DNA of 64,000 nucleotides from SLJN01 sp964505385 (GTDB taxonomy: Bacteria; Bacteroidota; Rhodothermia; Balneolales; Natronogracilivirgulaceae): NCBI GenBank assembly GCA_964505385.1, contig CAZDIA010000006.1, positions 1-64,000 on the forward strand, read 5' to 3'. This document shows positions 61,837-64,000 of this stretch, in pieces. The translations under genes and the position numbers were made by a program. The notes under the pieces are model-generated. The model searched no databases, had not been told where the DNA came from, and worked only from the letters and a program-made list of their open reading frames with translations. Position 1 is the first letter of the stretch, and every line of letters begins with the position of its first letter.

Positions 61837-62343
61837 TTATTCATTTCCCAGAACTTGTTCAAACAACTCATTGTAGTCTTCATCTTCCAGAGATTCATCT
61901 TCAGCGGCGAGTTCATCGGGAGCCCAAAGCTCTATCTGCTCGCCGGTACCAATAAAAATGACCCGTGAATCGATATTGGCCCATGATTTTAGTTTGGGAG
62001 GTAAAGCCAGCCTGTGATGCCCATCAAGTGTGATATCCTCGGCAGATCGTAAGAAGTTTCGCAGCACTTTGCGTCCCTTTCTATCAAAAACATTGATGGC
62101 TGACAGCTTTTGCTCCACCTCCTTCCACTTATCCTCCGGATAAAGAAGAAGACAGCGTTCGCTACCCAATCCCTGCACAATCGTAAAGCGGCCCTGAGTC
62201 TGCGGATTGACATACTTCCGCAACCTGGCGGGAAAACTTACGCGCCCTTTGCCGTCGATGGCATGTTCATATTCTCCTTTAAACTGTGCCAAAATCTGCC
62301 TTACGATCTGCTGAATTGGGTCATCTGAGGGAAATCGGGACAC
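61837..62343 (-). CDS. mraZ: Transcriptional regulator MraZ
   Basis: A double SpoVT/AbrB-fold protein (FKGEYEHAIDGKGRVSFPARLRKY and the second DITLDGHHRLALPPKL). It forms ring-shaped oligomers and represses the division cluster. Two starts are possible. The GTG at 62343 gives 168 residues, 17 more at the N-terminus than homology supports, and leaves almost no leader after the promoter. The TTG at 62292 gives 151 residues, matches the family start and has AAGG about 8 nt upstream, so I favour it; the outer boundary is listed here. An acidic C-terminal tail (EDESLEDEDYNELFEQ) is longer than usual. Confidence 0.95.
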   Translation of the reverse strand: MSRFPSDDPIQQIVRQILAQFKGEYEHAIDGKGRVSFPARLRKYVNPQTQGRFTIVQGLGSERCLLLYPEDKWKEVEQKLSAINVFDRKGRKVLRNFLRSAEDITLDGHHRLALPPKLKSWANIDSRVIFIGTGEQIELWAPDELAAEDESLEDEDYNELFEQVLGNE

Positions 62344-62347
62344 GTTA

Positions 62348-62384
62348 TCCCACTTCTTCCCACTTTACCCCACAAAGTACCCCA
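62348..62384 (-). promoter_or_regulatory. MraZ-binding boxes (TGGGN repeats)
   Basis: On the minus strand TGGGG, TGGGA and TGGGA occur at 62372-62368, 62362-62358 and 62352-62348 with an exact 10-bp period. A further TGGGG at 62384-62380 lies 12 bp upstream. This is the arrangement known as the MraZ binding site in other bacteria. The boxes surround the -10 element, so MraZ would block polymerase directly. Confidence 0.88.
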
Positions 62385-62403
62385 ATATTCCTATTGATGT
62401 CAA
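62374..62403 (-). promoter_or_regulatory. Candidate promoter of the division/cell-wall cluster
   Basis: TTGACA (62403-62398) and TACTTT (62379-62374) are separated by 18 bp on the minus strand. This is the only well-formed sigma-70-like promoter I see before mraZ. It fits with the MraZ boxes placed in the spacer and just downstream. Confidence 0.6.
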
Positions 62404-62765
62404 GTAAAAACCTTGATTTTTTTCAAAAAAGTCGCTAAAGGGGAGTCTGTCTTCTCTTGGATGATTGATTTATGGAATAATCATACTATATGATATGTGT
62501 GTAATATATGTTATCCATTATAGATATAGGTGGGAGACCATCCCATGATTTGAGATTTTCTTTAAAAATGTCCCTGGAGTTATTTGCAGGTGTTTGTTTG
62601 GGATGGTGTGGCAGTATAGACTTAACAAGAGCAATAAAATTTAAATATTAATCGAATTGAGATTAGCAAACTATTTGAATCCACCCAAAAAAACCACTTT
62701 CCAAGCTTCTTTCCTCCTGATTTTTTATTATAATAGAACAATTCATGGCTAAATAGTGCGGAGTA
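62404..62765. other. Intergenic region between mraZ and the transporter gene
   Basis: About 360 bp, AT-rich, with no plausible gene on either strand. It should contain the promoter of the rightward transporter gene. I see no distinct site. Confidence 0.5.
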
Positions 62766-64000
62766 TTGAAATTTAACATCCCACATACACTGGTACTCCT
62801 TTTCGGATTGATGGTCATTTCCCTGATCCTGACCTGGATCGTTCCGTCCGGCGAATTTGAGACGGAAGTAAATGAGCACGGTCAGGAAGTCATTGTTCCG
62901 GGAACATTTACCGAAGCTGAGGAAAAGGAGCGGCTCAGCCCTGTAGCTTTGCTGACTGTCGTACCAAGAGCTTTGGGAGATGCACAAGGCATCATCTTTT
63001 TTGTACTGATTGTGGGCGGAGCTATAGCAGTAGTTAGGGAAACGGGGGCAATTGACGCGTTTCTGGGTAAAGTAATCCACCGGTTCGGCAATAAACCGGG
63101 ACTGCTGATCGGGGTGGCAATGTTCGCATTTGCGCTTGCCTCGGCTACTTTGGGGATGGCCGAGGAGTACATTCCGTTCACCATCATTTTGATTTCACTG
63201 TGTGTTGCCCTGCGGATGGATACTATAACAGCAGTAGGAACTATGGTCGTGGGATATGGCATCGGATACGGCATAGCTTTCATCAACCCGTTTACTTTGC
63301 TGGTTGCACAGGATGTCGCCGAACTTCCTCCCGGCTCCGGAATGGAATACCGCCTGATTCTTGCGGTGCCATTCCTGGCGCTTGGGTTTCATCATGTGTG
63401 GAGTTATTCCCGGCAGGTACGGCTTGATCCGTCAAACAGTCTGGTACATGATGTAAGTGAAGCACAGCCTCCCGAACCCAGTGAATATCCCGAGCTAACA
63501 ACCAGGCGTATTGCCGTACTTATTGCAGCAGTTATTACTCTCATCGGATTAATTCTGGGTATTGCCCTGGCCGACTGGTACCTGGTAGAACTCGGCGCCA
63601 TATTCTTAGGGCTTGCAATCCTCACCGGTATTATCGGTGGAATTAACCTGAATGATATGGCAGCCACTTTCACCAATGGCGCGGCCGCACTTACCGGCAC
63701 TGCTTTGCTGATTGGTTTTGCCCGGTCTATTGCCCTTTTGCTTGAAGACGGGGAAGTTCTGCATACCGTTGTAAACTCCGTAGCTACACCCCTTGAAACC
63801 GCGGGTGCGAACCTGGCCTCTGTCGGTATGTTGCTCATCCAGAGCGGATTAAATTTTTTCATCCCTTCCGGCAGCGGGCAGGCGTTTGTCACCATGCCCT
63901 TAATGGCGCCGATCGGTGATTTGGTGGGGGTGTCCCGGCAAATATCAGTTCTTGCTTTTCAATTCGGTGACGGGTTGATGAACATGATCGTACCTACTAA
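62766..64000 (+). CDS. YfcC/DcuC-family anion or amino-acid permease, partial (runs off window)
   Basis: 411 codons are visible with no stop before the window end. The product is a polytopic membrane protein of the C4-dicarboxylate anaerobic carrier (DcuC/YfcC) superfamily: LLFGLMVISLILTWIVPSGEFE at the N-terminus, ASATLGMAEEYIPFTIILI, and the duplicated late motif LIQSGLNFFIPSGSGQAFVTMPLMAPIGDL. Such proteins move dicarboxylates, arginine/ornithine or short-chain fatty acids; the substrate is not predictable here. The start is a TTG at 62766, the only start-like codon after the in-frame stop at 62754; GGAG precedes it closely. Confidence 0.9.
   Translation, partial: MKFNIPHTLVLLFGLMVISLILTWIVPSGEFETEVNEHGQEVIVPGTFTEAEEKERLSPVALLTVVPRALGDAQGIIFFVLIVGGAIAVVRETGAIDAFLGKVIHRFGNKPGLLIGVAMFAFALASATLGMAEEYIPFTIILISLCVALRMDTITAVGTMVVGYGIGYGIAFINPFTLLVAQDVAELPPGSGMEYRLILAVPFLALGFHHVWSYSRQVRLDPSNSLVHDVSEAQPPEPSEYPELTTRRIAVLIAAVITLIGLILGIALADWYLVELGAIFLGLAILTGIIGGINLNDMAATFTNGAAALTGTALLIGFARSIALLLEDGEVLHTVVNSVATPLETAGANLASVGMLLIQSGLNFFIPSGSGQAFVTMPLMAPIGDLVGVSRQISVLAFQFGDGLMNMIVPT

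Noticed and set aside
62622..63080. Leftward frame at the start of the transporter region (also 63404-63895)
   Set aside because: Both are antisense to the DcuC/YfcC-like coding frame, which shows clear family motifs and stays open to the window end.

Overview
The window looks like a chromosomal stretch of a heterotrophic, probably salt-adapted member of the Balneolota/Rhodothermota branch next to Bacteroidota. This is inferred from a SusC/SusD pair, weak or absent Shine-Dalgarno sites, an ECF sigma factor paired with a TPR-carrying Ser/Thr kinase, a complete Mrp sodium/proton antiporter, an alternative GlmU and an FtsI with PASTA repeats. Three runs of exactly 100 N (30664-30763, 32489-32588, 51483-51582) show that it comes from a scaffolded draft assembly. 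No rRNA, CRISPR array, prophage or complete insertion sequence is visible.

Layout. 1-1.0 kb: a VapC-type toxin/Phd-type antitoxin pair between two 70-bp direct repeats. 1.1-9.9 kb: an SDR oxidoreductase, an orphan SusCD outer-membrane importer, a divergent MarR regulator with a near-perfect 22-bp palindrome in front of it, and a WrbA quinone reductase. 10.0-16.0 kb: a seven-gene Mrp antiporter operon in the permuted order F-G-A-B-C-D-E. 16.2-29.0 kb: an AI-2E/PerM-type permease, ECF sigma factor plus giant kinase-TPR protein, glutaminase, a second toxin-antitoxin pair, an exported amidohydrolase, a GNAT enzyme, an MltF-like lytic transglycosylase and GlmS. 29.2-43 kb: alternative GlmU, tRNA-Leu(CAG), a B12-binding sensory protein with a CarH-like W-x9-EH signature next to a truncated sensor, a multi-PAS histidine kinase, a DCC-family protein without a normal start codon, an unusual solute-binding-protein/TRIC-channel fusion, and a 2-oxoacid:ferredoxin oxidoreductase operon whose first protein fuses gamma, FAD-reductase and ferredoxin parts. 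43-46.5 kb: MutS2 and a TauE/SafE exporter. 47.4-62.3 kb: the division and cell-wall cluster mraZ-rsmH-ftsL-ftsI-murE-mraY-murD-ftsW-murG-murC-ftsQ-ftsA-ftsZ, lacking murF and ddl, with a strong terminator after ftsZ and an MraZ operator over the promoter. 62.8 kb to the end: the start of a YfcC/DcuC-type transporter that runs off the window.

The accessory signals most worth following are: a ~347-bp MITE-like element in three copies (terminal inverted repeats and 3-bp target duplications in two of them); the SBP-TRIC-helical fusion at 35840-38050; the B12/PAS sensory cluster; and the gamma-FAD-ferredoxin fusion of the oxidoreductase. Two real genes are easy to miss because one lacks a standard start (DCC protein, 35293-35757) and one starts at TTG and has no stop in the window (62766-64000).
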